Shown here: piece after piece, positions 17,589 to 30,283 of the stretch | Layout: the number at the start of each line of letters is the position of its first letter | Numbering within the stretch: position 1 is the stretch's first letter | Source of the DNA: Streptomyces sp. Tu 3180 | GTDB taxonomy: Bacteria > Actinomycetota > Actinomycetes > Streptomycetales > Streptomycetaceae | Direction of reading: 5' to 3' | NCBI RefSeq assembly: GCF_009852415.1 | Contig: NZ_WOXS01000002.1 | Location: forward strand, 248,001-312,000 | Length of the DNA: 64,000 nt | Notes under the pieces: generated by a model | Databases searched by the model: none | Seen by the model: the letters and a program-made list of their open reading frames with translations, nothing else | Told to the model about the DNA's origin: nothing | Program-made: the position numbers and the translations under genes

Positions 17589-19631
17589 TCAGTCCGGGGG
17601 CCGTACCGGCGTGGCGCGGACGCGTGCACGCCGTCCGGCAGGGGGAGCCGTCAGGTGGCCGGGGCCGGCGCGCGTGATCCGGAGGGCGCCCGTCCGGGGC
17701 CGGTGCGCGCGCCCGAGTTCCGCCGCGTACGCCAGGACCAGGGGGTGCACGCCGTACAGGTCCGGTCGTAGGGGTGTGAGCAGCCGGGCGCGCACCAGTT
17801 CGGCCACGGCGGGGGCGTACGCCCGGCCGGGCACCGCGGACAGGCGCGTCAGGTCCTCGCTGCTCAGTTCCTCCCGTCCGCTCCGTGGGAGGGCGCGGAA
17901 CAGCCGGGCCGCGTCGGGGCCCAGGGTGCGGTACGACCAGGAGAAGGCGGAGCGGACCGGGTTGCCCCCGTCGTCGTCGAAGACGGCCAGACCCTCCCCG
18001 GCCGCCGACAGAGCCTCGGCGGTCCACCGCAACGGCACGTCCGGGTAGGCCGTCGCCCGGGCGGCCACGACGCCCAGGGCGAGTGGCAGCCGTCCGCAGA
18101 GCCGGACGATCTCGGAGACGGCGGCGGCATCCGGCACGGCGGTGGCATCCGTCTCGGCATGCCCGGTGCTCACCCGCCGGGCGAAGCACTCGGCCGCCTC
18201 GGCGGCGGACGGGAGGTCGAGTGACAGCAGCCGGGCGCCGTTCCTGGTGGCGAGGTCGGTGAGCCTGCGGCGGCCGGTGATCACGACGGCGCACCGGGAG
18301 GAACCGGGCAGCAGTGGCCGTACCTGCGTCGCGTCGTGGGCGTTGTCGAGCACCACCAGCACCCTCCGGGTGGCCAGCACGCTGCGGAACAGGGCGGCCT
18401 TGGCCTCCGTGCGCGCGGGGAGGCGTTCCCGGTCGACCCCCAGCGCCGCGAGGAAACCGGCGAGCACCTCGCCGGGATCCGCCGGAGCACCGGAGTTTGT
18501 GAAACCCCCGAGGTCCGCGAAGAGTTGGCCGTCCGGGAAGCGGGCGGCGATGCGATGGGCCAGGTGGACGGCGAGCGCTGTTTTGCCGACGCCCGCGATG
18601 CCGTCCACGGCCAGCACGCGCAACGCGCCGTCCTCGGCCCCCGCGAAGCGTTCCGTCCACCGCAGCGGTTCCGCGCGCCCGGTGAAACACGGCAGGTCGG
18701 CGGGGAGTTGGGCAGGCACAGGCTGCGGCGCCGACGGGGTCCGAGGGACGTGCCGTGAAGCGGGCAGGGTCGCCTGGCCGGTGTGCGCGACCGGGGCACC
18801 GGCACGGGCACCGGCATCACGGGACCCGCGCAGGATGCGGGCGTACGCGGCGCGCACGTCCTTGCCGGGTGACAGGCCCAGCGCGCCCTGCAGGTCGGTG
18901 CGGAAGCGGTGGTACAGGGTGATCGCCTCGGCCTGTTTGCCGTCGGCGGCGAGCAGCAGCATCGTCCGGGCCAGCAAATGCTCGTGGAACGGGTGCCGTT
19001 CCACGGCCTGGCGCACGGCCGGCAGGACGCTGCCGGGCCGGTCGCAGCGCAGGGCGGCGGTCGCGGCCGCCGTGACGGCGGCGAGGTATTCGTGGTCGAC
19101 CGCGGCGAAGAGCTGCGGGGCGGTGTCCGCGGGGGCGACGTCCGCCGCGCACCGCCCCTGCCACTGCCGCAGCGCCGCCACGAAACGGTCCACCGCCTCG
19201 TTCGGGTCCTGTGCGGCGCGGGCCTGCCGGACCAGGCGCCTGAAGGCCGTCAGGTCCAGCTCGTCCGGCCCGACCCGCAGCAGATAGCCCCCCGCACGGC
19301 GGACCAGGCGGCGTCCCGGTGCGCGGGCGGGCAGCTCCGGTTCGAGCAGGCGTCGCAGCGCGCCCACGTACCGGTGCACGGCATTGGCCGCGCTGCGGGG
19401 CGGGTCCTCGTCCCAGAGCAGACCGACGAGCTCCCCCTGGGAGACGGGGTGTCCGGCGCGGGCCAGCAGCGCCGCCAGCACGATGCGCTGCTGGCGGGGG
19501 CCGGTGGGCAGTTCGGCGCCGGCGGCCCAGACCCGGACCGGGCCCAGGACCGAGAAGCGCACGGCGGGCACGGCGGTGCCGTGCGCCGGTTCCGGTCCGG
19601 CGAAGGGCGGGCCCTTCAGGTGCGTGATCAT
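17589..19631 (-). CDS. SARP/AfsR-family regulator with NB-ARC ATPase, no TPR
   Basis: This is a 680-residue transcription regulator. ATG at 19631 has GGAG six bases upstream. Order of domains: an OmpR-type winged helix (VRFSVLGPVRVWAAGAELPT, then QQRIVLAALLARAG and ANAVHRYVGALRRLLEPEL) at about residues 20-110, a bacterial transcriptional activation domain to about 275, then an NB-ARC ATPase with Walker A GIAGVGKTAL near 340 and the Walker B strand VLVVLDNAHD. A winged-helix-like tail (AVAELVRARLLTPL) follows, and the protein ends with an Arg/Pro-rich segment. The TPR sensor domain of AfsR (about 990 residues) is absent. It is closely related to the regulator at 32953. Likely targets are the direct-repeat promoters in this region (inference). 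It converges on the flavodoxin gene. Confidence 0.9.
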   Translation of the reverse strand: MITHLKGPPFAGPEPAHGTAVPAVRFSVLGPVRVWAAGAELPTGPRQQRIVLAALLARAGHPVSQGELVGLLWDEDPPRSAANAVHRYVGALRRLLEPELPARAPGRRLVRRAGGYLLRVGPDELDLTAFRRLVRQARAAQDPNEAVDRFVAALRQWQGRCAADVAPADTAPQLFAAVDHEYLAAVTAAATAALRCDRPGSVLPAVRQAVERHPFHEHLLARTMLLLAADGKQAEAITLYHRFRTDLQGALGLSPGKDVRAAYARILRGSRDAGARAGAPVAHTGQATLPASRHVPRTPSAPQPVPAQLPADLPCFTGRAEPLRWTERFAGAEDGALRVLAVDGIAGVGKTALAVHLAHRIAARFPDGQLFADLGGFTNSGAPADPGEVLAGFLAALGVDRERLPARTEAKAALFRSVLATRRVLVVLDNAHDATQVRPLLPGSSRCAVVITGRRRLTDLATRNGARLLSLDLPSAAEAAECFARRVSTGHAETDATAVPDAAAVSEIVRLCGRLPLALGVVAARATAYPDVPLRWTAEALSAAGEGLAVFDDDGGNPVRSAFSWSYRTLGPDAARLFRALPRSGREELSSEDLTRLSAVPGRAYAPAVAELVRARLLTPLRPDLYGVHPLVLAYAAELGRAHRPRTGALRITRAGPGHLTAPPAGRRARVRATPVRPPD

Positions 19632-19894
19632 GGCGGTCTCCGCTCGTCGCTCGCGGGCCGCCCGCCGCTCCCGGAGCTTCGGCGGCCGGGCCCCACCGTA
19701 GGGCGGGCGTTCCGCCGGGGGCATCGGTCGAATGACTCACCGCGGCCGCTGCCGGCCGGCGGACGGGAGACGAGTCAAGTGACCGATGCGCGGCGGACGG
19801 CCCCGGGCGAGGCTGGGACCCGACGGCCGTCGTCCGGGGACACCGCACCGGCCGTCCCCCGTCCCTTCGTCACACCTGCGAGGAGAGCACGCCG

Positions 19895-21283
19895 ATGATC
19901 GGTTCCGGAAACGCCGTGGAGGACGTCGACCTGCTGGTGGTGGGCGGCGGCAAAGCCGGCAAGACCCTGGCCATGGACACCGCCCGGGCCGGCCGCAAGG
20001 TGGTCATGGTCGAGCGCGGCATGATCGGCGGCACGTGCATCAACGTGGCGTGCATCCCGACCAAGGCGCTGGTGACCAGCGCCCGGCTCGCCCGACGCGC
20101 GGCCACGGCCGAGTCCCTGGGACTGCGCCTGGGGAAGCCGGAGATCGACGTGCGGCTCCTGCGCTCCCACAAGGAGGGCGTGGTCTCGGACATGGTCGAG
20201 CTCAACCACCGGCAGTTCCTCGACAGCGGCATGGATTTCGTCCTGGGCGAGGCGCGTTTCGTCGCGGAGCGGACGGTCGAGATCGGCTTGGCGGACGGCG
20301 GGCGCCGTGTCGTGCGGGGTGCCGACGTCGTCATCAACACCGGGACCGTGCCGCACCTGCCGCCGATCCCCGGCCTGGCCGAGGCCGGAGTGCTCACCAG
20401 TGAGACGATCCAGCGGCTCGACCGTGTCCCGGAACGGCTGGTGGTGATCGGCGGCGGTTACGTCGGTCTGGAGTTCGCGCAGATGTTCGCCGCTTTCGGC
20501 AGCCGGGTCACGGTGCTCGATCACAACCCGACTCTGCTGCCCCGGGAGGATCCGGACATCACCGAAGTCCTCGCGGAGTACCTGCGCGAGGACGGCGTGG
20601 AGACGCTCGGGGGCGTCACGGTGCGGGAAGTCGTCCGGGAGGAGAACGGCGTGCGGCTGCTCCTGGACGACGGCCGCTCCCTGCTCGCGGACGACGTCCT
20701 GGCGGCGGCCGGCCGTGACCCGGTCACCGCCGGGCTGGGCCTGGAGGCGGCCGGCGTGCGCACCGACGAGCGCGGCTTCGTCCGCGTGGACGACCGGCTG
20801 GCGACCGACGCCTCCCGCACGTGGGCGGTGGGCGATGTGGCGGGCAGCCCGCAGTTCACCCACGTCTCCCTCGACGACTACCGCGTCGTGAAGGAGAACA
20901 TCGCCGGCGGCGACCGCAGTACCTCGCGGCGGCTGGTCCCCTGGAACCTGTTCACCGACCCGGAGCTGGCCCGCGTGGGCCTCACGGAGGCGCAGGCCCG
21001 CGCCACCGGCAGGAACATCCGGGTGGCCAAGCTCCCCGTGAAGGCCATCCCCCGCGCCCGCACCCTGCGCGACACGCGAGGCCTGTGGAAGGCGGTCGTG
21101 GACCGCGACACCGAGGAGATCCTGGGTGTGGCACTCCTCGGCCCGGAGTCCTCGGAGGTCCTCACCGTGGTGCAGACGGCGATGTGGGCCGGACTGCCCT
21201 TCACCGCGCTGCGCGACGGACTCATCGCGCATCCGACCATGGCCGAGGGGCTGAACGCCCTCTTCGGTGCCTGGACGGACTGA
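19895..21283 (+). CDS. Mercuric-reductase-like pyridine nucleotide-disulfide oxidoreductase
   Basis: This is a 462-residue FAD flavoenzyme. The N-terminal dinucleotide motif is VVGGGKAGKTLA. The redox pair lies in IGGTCINVACIPTKAL, with the two Cys spaced as in mercuric, glutathione and dihydrolipoyl reductases. A second Rossmann motif, VIGGGYVGLEFAQ, binds NAD(P)H. The AVGDVAG motif follows, and the C-terminal dimer interface has HPTMAEGLNALF with the catalytic His-Glu environment. ATG at 19895 follows GAGGAGAGCACGCCG. No mer genes are nearby, so mercury reduction is unlikely. A low-molecular-weight disulfide or quinone substrate is more plausible. It is divergent from the SARP gene, sharing the 263-bp gap with it. 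Confidence 0.9.
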   Translation: MIGSGNAVEDVDLLVVGGGKAGKTLAMDTARAGRKVVMVERGMIGGTCINVACIPTKALVTSARLARRAATAESLGLRLGKPEIDVRLLRSHKEGVVSDMVELNHRQFLDSGMDFVLGEARFVAERTVEIGLADGGRRVVRGADVVINTGTVPHLPPIPGLAEAGVLTSETIQRLDRVPERLVVIGGGYVGLEFAQMFAAFGSRVTVLDHNPTLLPREDPDITEVLAEYLREDGVETLGGVTVREVVREENGVRLLLDDGRSLLADDVLAAAGRDPVTAGLGLEAAGVRTDERGFVRVDDRLATDASRTWAVGDVAGSPQFTHVSLDDYRVVKENIAGGDRSTSRRLVPWNLFTDPELARVGLTEAQARATGRNIRVAKLPVKAIPRARTLRDTRGLWKAVVDRDTEEILGVALLGPESSEVLTVVQTAMWAGLPFTALRDGLIAHPTMAEGLNALFGAWTD

Positions 21284-21343
21284 CCCAGCGGGGCCGGCGG
21301 CCCGAGCTCCCGACCCCTGCGGGGTGGCGGAACCCGGGCGGCC

Positions 21344-21393
21344 GGGCCGTCTCGAGCGCGGCGCGCGGCCCGCGGTGCTGCGGGAGACGGCCC
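21344..21393. terminator. Possible long-loop hairpin terminator
   Basis: GGGCCGTCTC (21344-21353) pairs perfectly with GAGACGGCCC (21384-21393) around a 30-base GC-rich loop. It lies between the convergent flavoenzyme gene and the small gene at 21408. Confidence 0.35.
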
Positions 21394-21407
21394 CGGGGCC
21401 GCGACGC

Positions 21408-21653
21408 TCAGGACCGGTAGCCCTCGACCACGGACTGGGACCGGGTGCGGGCCTCGTCGGGGTCCTGGCCGAACTCCGCCCTGGCCCTGCGCTGCCGCAG
21501 CAGGTCCCAGCACTGGTCCAGCTCCCGTTCCAGCCGGCCGAGTCGTTCGCGCTCGGCCGCGCCATCGGTGCCGGGCGTGGTCAGGGAGTCACGCAGCCTG
21601 CGCTCCTCCTCCGCCATGGCGCGGATGCTGCGCAGGATCTCCGGGTCTTTCAT
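21408..21653 (-). CDS. DUF2630-family small protein
   Basis: This 81-residue protein is almost entirely charged helix: ILRSIRAMAEEERRLRDSL, then LGRLERELDQCWDLLRQRRA and FGQDPDEARTRS. The WDLLRQRRA core with a following GxDPDEA is the signature I associate with DUF2630, a short coiled protein common in actinobacteria with no assigned role. ATG at 21653 has GGAGGAGGAGAACC before it. It follows the Dps gene by 33 bases on the same strand and is probably expressed with it, which would link it to stress or stationary phase. Confidence 0.8.
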   Translation of the reverse strand: MKDPEILRSIRAMAEEERRLRDSLTTPGTDGAAERERLGRLERELDQCWDLLRQRRARAEFGQDPDEARTRSQSVVEGYRS

Positions 21654-21685
21654 GGTTCTCCTCCTCCGTCGTCCGGGGTGACGGC

Positions 21686-22159
21686 TCAGCCGCGGTTCTC
21701 GGCCTGGAACATCCAGCTCTGCTTCTCCATCTCGGCGGTGAGGCCGATCAGCAGGTCCTGGGTGACCGGGTCCGCCGTCGCCGTGGCCTCGACACGGGCG
21801 CGCAGGCGGCGGATGAGGGCCGCGAAGGAACGGACCAGTGCTGCCACGGCGTCGCCGTCGGCGACCCAGCCCTCCGGGAAGCCCGGGAGCCCGCTGCCGT
21901 CCGCGACGGTCCCGGCCCGGCCGTCCGGGCTGATGCCCAGGGCCGCCGCCCGTTCGGCGACCTGGTCCGCGTAGTCGCGGGCGCCGGTGACGACCTCGTC
22001 GAGTTGCTGGTGGATGCTGCGGAAACGCGGACCGTACAGATTCCAGTGGGCCTGCTTGGCCACCATGGACAGGTCGAGCAGGTCGACCAGGGTGTCCTGG
22101 AGGGCCGTTCCGGTCACTGCGCGCTCCGCGTCCGGCAGCGGACTGGAGATGATGCTCAC
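21686..22159 (-). CDS. Dps-family DNA-binding ferritin-like protein
   Basis: This 157-residue protein is starved-cell DNA-binding/miniferritin type. GTG at 22159 follows GAGGAGTTCACC. An upstream in-frame start at 22240 would add 27 residues with no good ribosome site. The dinuclear ferroxidase motif is visible: His38 in AKQAHWNLYGP, His50 and Asp54 in SIHQQLDE. A last helix reads TAEMEKQSWMFQ. These residues sit at subunit interfaces in Dps dodecamers and oxidise Fe(II) with hydrogen peroxide. The N-terminus is short with few basic residues, so DNA binding may be weak. Its presence supports an oxidative-stress theme for the island. Confidence 0.9.
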   Translation of the reverse strand: MSIISSPLPDAERAVTGTALQDTLVDLLDLSMVAKQAHWNLYGPRFRSIHQQLDEVVTGARDYADQVAERAAALGISPDGRAGTVADGSGLPGFPEGWVADGDAVAALVRSFAALIRRLRARVEATATADPVTQDLLIGLTAEMEKQSWMFQAENRG

Positions 22160-22289
22160 GGTGAACTCCTCGTGTCTCTCGCCCGGGCGGGCGGTGCTCC
22201 CCCGATCCTTTCGAGCGATCGTTCTCTGGAAATCCGTCATGTGACTCAGACTCAGGGTGCGCGGCGACTCCGCCCCGGGGCGGCGGATG

Positions 22290-22817
22290 TCAGTTCACGG
22301 CGAAGCGCGCGGTGACGACGGCCCGGGCCAGCGTGTGTCCGGAGAGGTTGAAGCCGAGGAAGGCCGGGGTGGCGCCCCGGTCCAGGCCGAGGGTCTCCAC
22401 GTCCACGGCGTGCACGGCGATGTAGTAGACGTGCTCTCCGTGCCCGGCCGGCGGCGCGGCGCCCAGGTAGCGCCTGAGCCCGGCGTCGTTGGCGAGCTGC
22501 CACGCCCCGTCCGGCAGTTCCTCGCCCCGGTCGTCCCCCGCGCCGGCCGCGAGCTCGGTCACCGTGACCGGGATGTCGACGACGGCCCAGTGCCAGAAGC
22601 CGCTGCCCGTCGGGGCGGTGGGGTCGTAGACGGTGACGGCGAAGCTCCTGGTCTCCGCGGGGAAGCCCGTCCAGGCGAGCTGAGGGGAGGTGTCCGTGCC
22701 ACCGGCTCCGAAGATGCCGCTGACCTGGGCCAGGGGGAGCACGCCGCCGTCGGGGAAATCGGCGCTGGTGACGGTGAACGACGGGACCTCGGCGATGAGG
22801 TCGTAAGGGCTGGCCAT
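22290..22817 (-). CDS. PEBP family protein (YbhB/YbcL type)
   Basis: This 175-residue phosphatidylethanolamine-binding-protein fold is cytoplasmic, with no signal peptide. Conserved motifs are [20 protein letters not shown], the ligand loop [20 protein letters not shown], and [15 protein letters not shown], corresponding to the DPD and HW-type anion pocket. ATG at 22817 is preceded by GGAAAGGACCCCTC. It is the next gene upstream of dps on the same strand (131-bp gap). The biochemical role of bacterial PEBPs is unclear; small-molecule or kinase-inhibitor functions have been proposed. Confidence 0.9.
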   Translation of the reverse strand: MASPYDLIAEVPSFTVTSADFPDGGVLPLAQVSGIFGAGGTDTSPQLAWTGFPAETRSFAVTVYDPTAPTGSGFWHWAVVDIPVTVTELAAGAGDDRGEELPDGAWQLANDAGLRRYLGAAPPAGHGEHVYYIAVHAVDVETLGLDRGATPAFLGFNLSGHTLARAVVTARFAVN

Positions 22818-22965
22818 GAGGGGTCCTTTCCTTGCCTGCACCGACCATGCTGGCGGCGGCGCGGCCGCAGGGGATCCGTCGGTTGACCGACGTACCCCCA
22901 GACGTGGCCACTGGCCGATGAGGACGGGATCCCGGGTGGTGATCACCCGCAGCCCCTCCGCCCGG

Positions 22966-23406
22966 TCAGCGGGGCGACGCCAGGGCGTGGACGAGGGTGT
23001 CCCAGTCCACCAGGTCGCTCTCGCCGCCCATGGGGACGACTTCGTACGTCTTCGCCAGCCACTCGCGGATGGGGGCCTGCTCGGTCATGAACGCGGCCAG
23101 GACGTCGGCCCGCTCCAGGCGCAGGTAAAGGAAGGGTGTGTCGTCGTGCCGCCGCGAAGGCCAGATCCGGACGTCGGCCTCACCGCTGAGTTCCTCGGTC
23201 CCCCGGCTCAGCAGGTCCCGTCCGATCACCCAGGTCACGTGCGGTGCGGACGGTGTCATGAGGTCCAGCCGCACGGAGAAGGGAGCCGTCGCACCGAAGG
23301 TGAACCGGCAGGGCACGGAGGCGTCCTGCGGCGGTGCGAAGAGGTTGTGGAGGGTGACGTCGAGCGTCAGAGGGTCCTCGGGGCGGCGCGTCCGCGGCTG
23401 ACTCAT
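22966..23406 (-). CDS. SsgA-like (SALP) sporulation/cell-division regulator
   Basis: This 146-residue protein has the SsgA-like family pattern: [19 protein letters not shown], then [26 protein letters not shown] and a C-terminal ISLSS-equivalent region. SALPs occur only in sporulating actinomycetes and steer septum placement and wall processing. ATG at 23406 has AAAGGACCGG upstream. A pair of YTTCCAC heptamers with 11-bp spacing lies 67 bases upstream in the orientation found before the other two genes, so it may belong to the same SARP-type regulon. It is divergent from the LuxR-type regulator at 23651. The paralogue cannot be named from this sequence alone. Confidence 0.85.
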   Translation of the reverse strand: MSQPRTRRPEDPLTLDVTLHNLFAPPQDASVPCRFTFGATAPFSVRLDLMTPSAPHVTWVIGRDLLSRGTEELSGEADVRIWPSRRHDDTPFLYLRLERADVLAAFMTEQAPIREWLAKTYEVVPMGGESDLVDWDTLVHALASPR

Positions 23407-23472
23407 GTGTCCGGTCCTTTGCACGACTGACCGGTGGTGAGCCACCGGATCCCGTGAGCGTCGCCGAAAGCA

Positions 23473-23490
23473 GTGGAAAATAAGTGGAAG
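23473..23490 (-). promoter_or_regulatory. Candidate SARP-binding repeats B
   Basis: Read on the minus strand, CTTCCAC and TTTCCAC are separated by TTAT, giving 11-bp spacing and pointing toward the SsgA-like gene. Nine bases further downstream comes CGACGCTCA, a weak counterpart of the CGAGGATGG seen at the other two sites. Confidence 0.5.
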
Positions 23491-23526
23491 CCCGTATCGG
23501 TCGTTCGACTGCCTCCGCACAGCTGG

Positions 23527-23550
23527 CACACGTATCTGGTCACACGTGTG
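23527..23550. promoter_or_regulatory. Inverted repeat upstream of the LuxR-type gene
   Basis: CACACGT (23527-23533) and ACGTGTG (23544-23550) form a perfect 7-bp inverted repeat with a 10-bp centre. A further CACACGT begins at 23541. It lies about 100 bases before the start at 23651 and could be an operator or autoregulatory site. Confidence 0.4.
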
Positions 23551-23650
23551 CGCAGAGGTAGGATGCGACCCTGGCAGTGCGGTACTCAATGATGGCGGGC
23601 GACTGCGGACCAGCGCGCGTCCGGGGGTCCTGGGGCATGGGAACGTGTGC

Positions 23651-27384
<3,734 letters not shown>

Positions 27385-27433
27385 CCGGTGCCGGTGCCGT
27401 TCCCCGCGGAGGGAACGCCACCGGCCGTCCGTA

Positions 27434-27473
27434 CGAGAGCGCCCCCGCGGAACCTGCCGCGGGGGCACTCTCG
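27434..27473. terminator. Strong hairpin terminator
   Basis: GAGAG plus GCCCCCGCGG pairs with CCGCGGGGGC plus CTCTC around the loop AACCTG, interrupted by one C/A mismatch. It lies 50 bases after the stop of the haloperoxidase-type hydrolase. Confidence 0.8.
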
Positions 27474-27644
27474 CTGTGCGGCTGCAGTCGAACGACCGAT
27501 GCCGTGTCCGCCGTCCGCTGGCACGCTGCTGGCGGCGGGACCGGGTCCCCGACCCGCGACCGCGAGGACGGGACGGCCCACCGGCCCCGAACGACCCGAA
27601 CAGACACCCGAGCAAGGCGCACCTGCGTCGAAGGGATCACCGCG

Positions 27645-29330
27645 ATGGCGACCTCCTTTCCCGAGATCGGCGACCGTCCCGAGGACCTCGCCGCCCTGGC
27701 CTCGGTCCGGCTGACCGAGGAACAGCTCGCCCGAGCGGTCCGGTACGCCGAGCCGGAGCACGTGGCCGACCGGCAGGTGCTGTCCGAGGTCGGGGACGAC
27801 TCAGGTGACCTGCTGCTGTGCGGCAGCGCCCGCCTGGAGGCCGTGCGGCCGTCCGCCGGCCGGGACGAGGACCAGGTGCTGATGCGCTACGGTCCCGGCC
27901 AGTTCGTCGGCGAACTCGGCCTCCTCACCGGTCAACGCCGGCACCTTCGGGTGCGGGTGCGCAGACCGGGCACCGTGCACCGGGTCGATCCGCCGTCGTT
28001 CCGGCTGCTCATGGCCCGGGACACCGAGCTGTCCGATCTCTTCCTGCGCGCCTTCCTCGCCCGGCGCAGGCTGCTCCGGCAGGCCACCGCGCAGACGCTC
28101 CGGGTGGTGGGCGACGCGGAGTCGGCCACCGGCATGCGGCTGCGGACCTTCCTCGCCCGCCAGGGGGTCGCTCACGCGTGGCTTGCGCACACGTCGGCCG
28201 AGGGAACCGCCCTGCTCCGGGCCGCCGGTCCGGGAGACACCGACCTGCCGGTCGCCGTGATCGGCTCCGAGGTGCTCGCGGGCGTCACCCCCGGCTCGCT
28301 CAGTGAGCGGCTCGACCTCGCCTACCGCCACACCGGCGACGGCACCGCGGACCTGACCGTGGTGGGCGCCGGCCCCGCCGGTCTCGCGGCCGCGGTCCAC
28401 GGGGCCTCCGAGGGGCTGCGCACGGTGCTGCTCGACGCCGTCGCCACCGGTGGGCAGGCCGCCACCAGCGCACGGATCGAGAACTACCTCGGTTTCCCGT
28501 TCGGGCTGAGCGGCGCCGACCTCACCGCGCGAGCCGCCGTGCAGGCGCTGAAGTTCGGCGCCAGGATCGCCAGCCCGTGCAGCGTCGTCGCGCTGGAGCC
28601 CGGCCCGCGCGAGCACGTGGTGACGCTGTCCGACGGCGAGCGGATCCGGACGCGGGCCGTGGTCCTCGCCACCGGCGCCGCGTACCGGGCCCTGCCCGTC
28701 GACCGGTGGACCGAACTGACCGGACGGGGCATCTTCTACGCCGCCACGGACTTGGAGGCCCAGACCGTGGCCGGAGCCCCGGTCGCCGTGGTGGGCGGGG
28801 CCAATTCGGCGGGGCAGGCGGCACTGCACCTCGCGCGTCACGCGCAGGCGGTCACCCTGGTGGTGCGCGGCGGCGACCTGGGGACCAGGATGTCCGCCTA
28901 CCTGGTCGAGCGCATCCTGGGGGACCCGCGCATCACCGTCCTGACCGGCACGGAGGTGACCGGGCTGCACGGCGGCGAACGGCTGGACGCGGTGACGCTC
29001 ACGCACCGCGACGGTGCGGCGCGACGGGTCGCCTGCGCCGGGCTGTTCTGCTTCATCGGGGCCGAGCCGGCCACCGAGTGGCTGCACGGGGTGGCCCTGG
29101 ACGACAAGGGCTTCGTCCGCACGGACCTCACGCTGTCGGAGGCGGACCTGGGACCGCGGTGGCGGGAGGAGGGACGCCGGCCACTGCCGTACGAGACCAG
29201 CGTGGCGGGCGTGTTCGCCGCGGGCGACGTCCGGTCGTCGTCGCTCAAGCGGGTCGCGGCGGCCGCCGGCGACGGCGCCGGGGCCGTCCGCTCGGTGCAC
29301 CAGTACCTGGCCCTGGCCGCACGTACCTGA
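27645..29330 (+). CDS. cNMP-binding domain / thioredoxin-reductase-like flavoprotein fusion
   Basis: This is a 561-residue fusion. Residues about 25-135 form a cyclic-nucleotide-binding-like barrel (GDLLLCGSARLEAVRPS, then YGPGQFVGELGLLTGQRR, VHRVDPPSFRLLMA). Residues about 155-225 look like a degenerate thioredoxin-like domain. From about 240 it is a thioredoxin-reductase-like FAD/NADPH module with VVGAGPAGLAAAVHG, TGGQAATSARIENYLGFP, VVGGANSAGQAALHLA and a final VFAAGDVRSSSLKRV. The CxxC pair that TrxR uses is missing: the position reads GIFYAATDLEAQ. Electrons must therefore leave by another route. ATG at 27645 follows AAGGGATCACCGCG. A 17-bp motif shared with the SsgA/LuxR promoter region lies at 27484. 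Confidence 0.9.
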   Translation: MATSFPEIGDRPEDLAALASVRLTEEQLARAVRYAEPEHVADRQVLSEVGDDSGDLLLCGSARLEAVRPSAGRDEDQVLMRYGPGQFVGELGLLTGQRRHLRVRVRRPGTVHRVDPPSFRLLMARDTELSDLFLRAFLARRRLLRQATAQTLRVVGDAESATGMRLRTFLARQGVAHAWLAHTSAEGTALLRAAGPGDTDLPVAVIGSEVLAGVTPGSLSERLDLAYRHTGDGTADLTVVGAGPAGLAAAVHGASEGLRTVLLDAVATGGQAATSARIENYLGFPFGLSGADLTARAAVQALKFGARIASPCSVVALEPGPREHVVTLSDGERIRTRAVVLATGAAYRALPVDRWTELTGRGIFYAATDLEAQTVAGAPVAVVGGANSAGQAALHLARHAQAVTLVVRGGDLGTRMSAYLVERILGDPRITVLTGTEVTGLHGGERLDAVTLTHRDGAARRVACAGLFCFIGAEPATEWLHGVALDDKGFVRTDLTLSEADLGPRWREEGRRPLPYETSVAGVFAAGDVRSSSLKRVAAAAGDGAGAVRSVHQYLALAART

Positions 29331-29408
29331 CGCATCACCGCCGCTGCGTCACCGGGGAAGAGCAACTCCCCTCCCGGAACGAACCTTTCACACCACAGGA
29401 GTCCTCCC

Positions 29409-30245
29409 ATGCCCACTCACCTCGCCGATCAGGCCGAGACCCGGTACGTGGCGGGGCCGCGGGGCGAGCGTTTCGCCTACCGCCGCTTCGGCCGCGCCGG
29501 CACCCGCCCGCTGGTGATGCACATGCGGCTGCGCGGCACGATCGACCACTGGGACCCGGCGCTGCTCGACCCGCTGGCGGACCGGCGTGAAGTCGTCGTC
29601 TTCGACAACCGCGGCACCAACTTCTCCACCGGTGCACCGCCGTCGACCATGGAGGGCCTGGTCGAAGGGTCCCTGGCCTTCATGGAAGCGCTGAGGCTCG
29701 ACGACGTCGACGTGCTGGGCTGGTCGATGGGCGGCATCGTCGCGCAGGGCGTGGCCCTGACCGCGCCCGGTCTGGTCAGCCGGCTGGTCGTGGCGGGAAG
29801 TTCACCGGGCGGCGTCCCCGGCCTGCCGGCGCCGCCGGAGCGCGTCGCGCGGATCACCGGCAAGGACGTCAACGACGACGAGGACTTCCTCCACCTGTTC
29901 TTCCCCGGGACGGCCAGGGCTCGCGCCGCCGGGCTGGCCTCCCTGCGGCGTCTCGACCGGCGGCTGGGGCAGTCGAAGGCCGTGGTGGGCCCCGAGGCGT
30001 TCCACGGCCAGGTCGCGGCCATCAGCGGCTTCGGGGGGTACTGGGACCGGCAGGCGGAACTCACGCTCCCCGTGCTGGCCGCCAACGGAGCCCAGGACGT
30101 GATGATCCACGCCTACGCCACGTACGCGATGTCCCAGCGGTTGCCCGACGCCAAGGTCGTGCTCTACAGCGACGCCGGGCACGGTTTCCTGTTCCAGCAC
30201 GCGGAGGACTTCGCCCGCGAGGTCAACGCGTTCCTGGACCGCTGA
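29409..30245 (+). CDS. Alpha/beta hydrolase, paralogue of the one at 14180
   Basis: This 278-residue protein has ATG at 29409 after CAGGAGTCCTCCC. Motifs: LVMHMRLRGTIDHWDPALLD, VVVFDNRGTNFSTGAPPSTM, the nucleophile elbow GWSMGG near residue 105, VLAANGAQDVMIHA with the acid, and SDAGHGFLFQHA with the catalytic His. It shares length, the STGAP motif and the C-terminal EVNAFL with the hydrolase at 14180, so the two likely arose by duplication and act on related substrates. It follows the flavoprotein fusion by 78 bases and may be co-transcribed. A hairpin follows at 30246. Confidence 0.88.
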   Translation: MPTHLADQAETRYVAGPRGERFAYRRFGRAGTRPLVMHMRLRGTIDHWDPALLDPLADRREVVVFDNRGTNFSTGAPPSTMEGLVEGSLAFMEALRLDDVDVLGWSMGGIVAQGVALTAPGLVSRLVVAGSSPGGVPGLPAPPERVARITGKDVNDDEDFLHLFFPGTARARAAGLASLRRLDRRLGQSKAVVGPEAFHGQVAAISGFGGYWDRQAELTLPVLAANGAQDVMIHAYATYAMSQRLPDAKVVLYSDAGHGFLFQHAEDFAREVNAFLDR

Positions 30246-30283
30246 CCTGAGCGGGGCGCCCGCGCTCGGGGACGCCCCTCAGG
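30246..30283. terminator. Bidirectional hairpin
   Basis: CCTGAGCGGGGCG pairs with CGCCCCTCAGG (one bulge) directly after the hydrolase stop. The right arm includes the stop codon of the convergent HxlR gene, so it can serve both genes. Confidence 0.55.
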
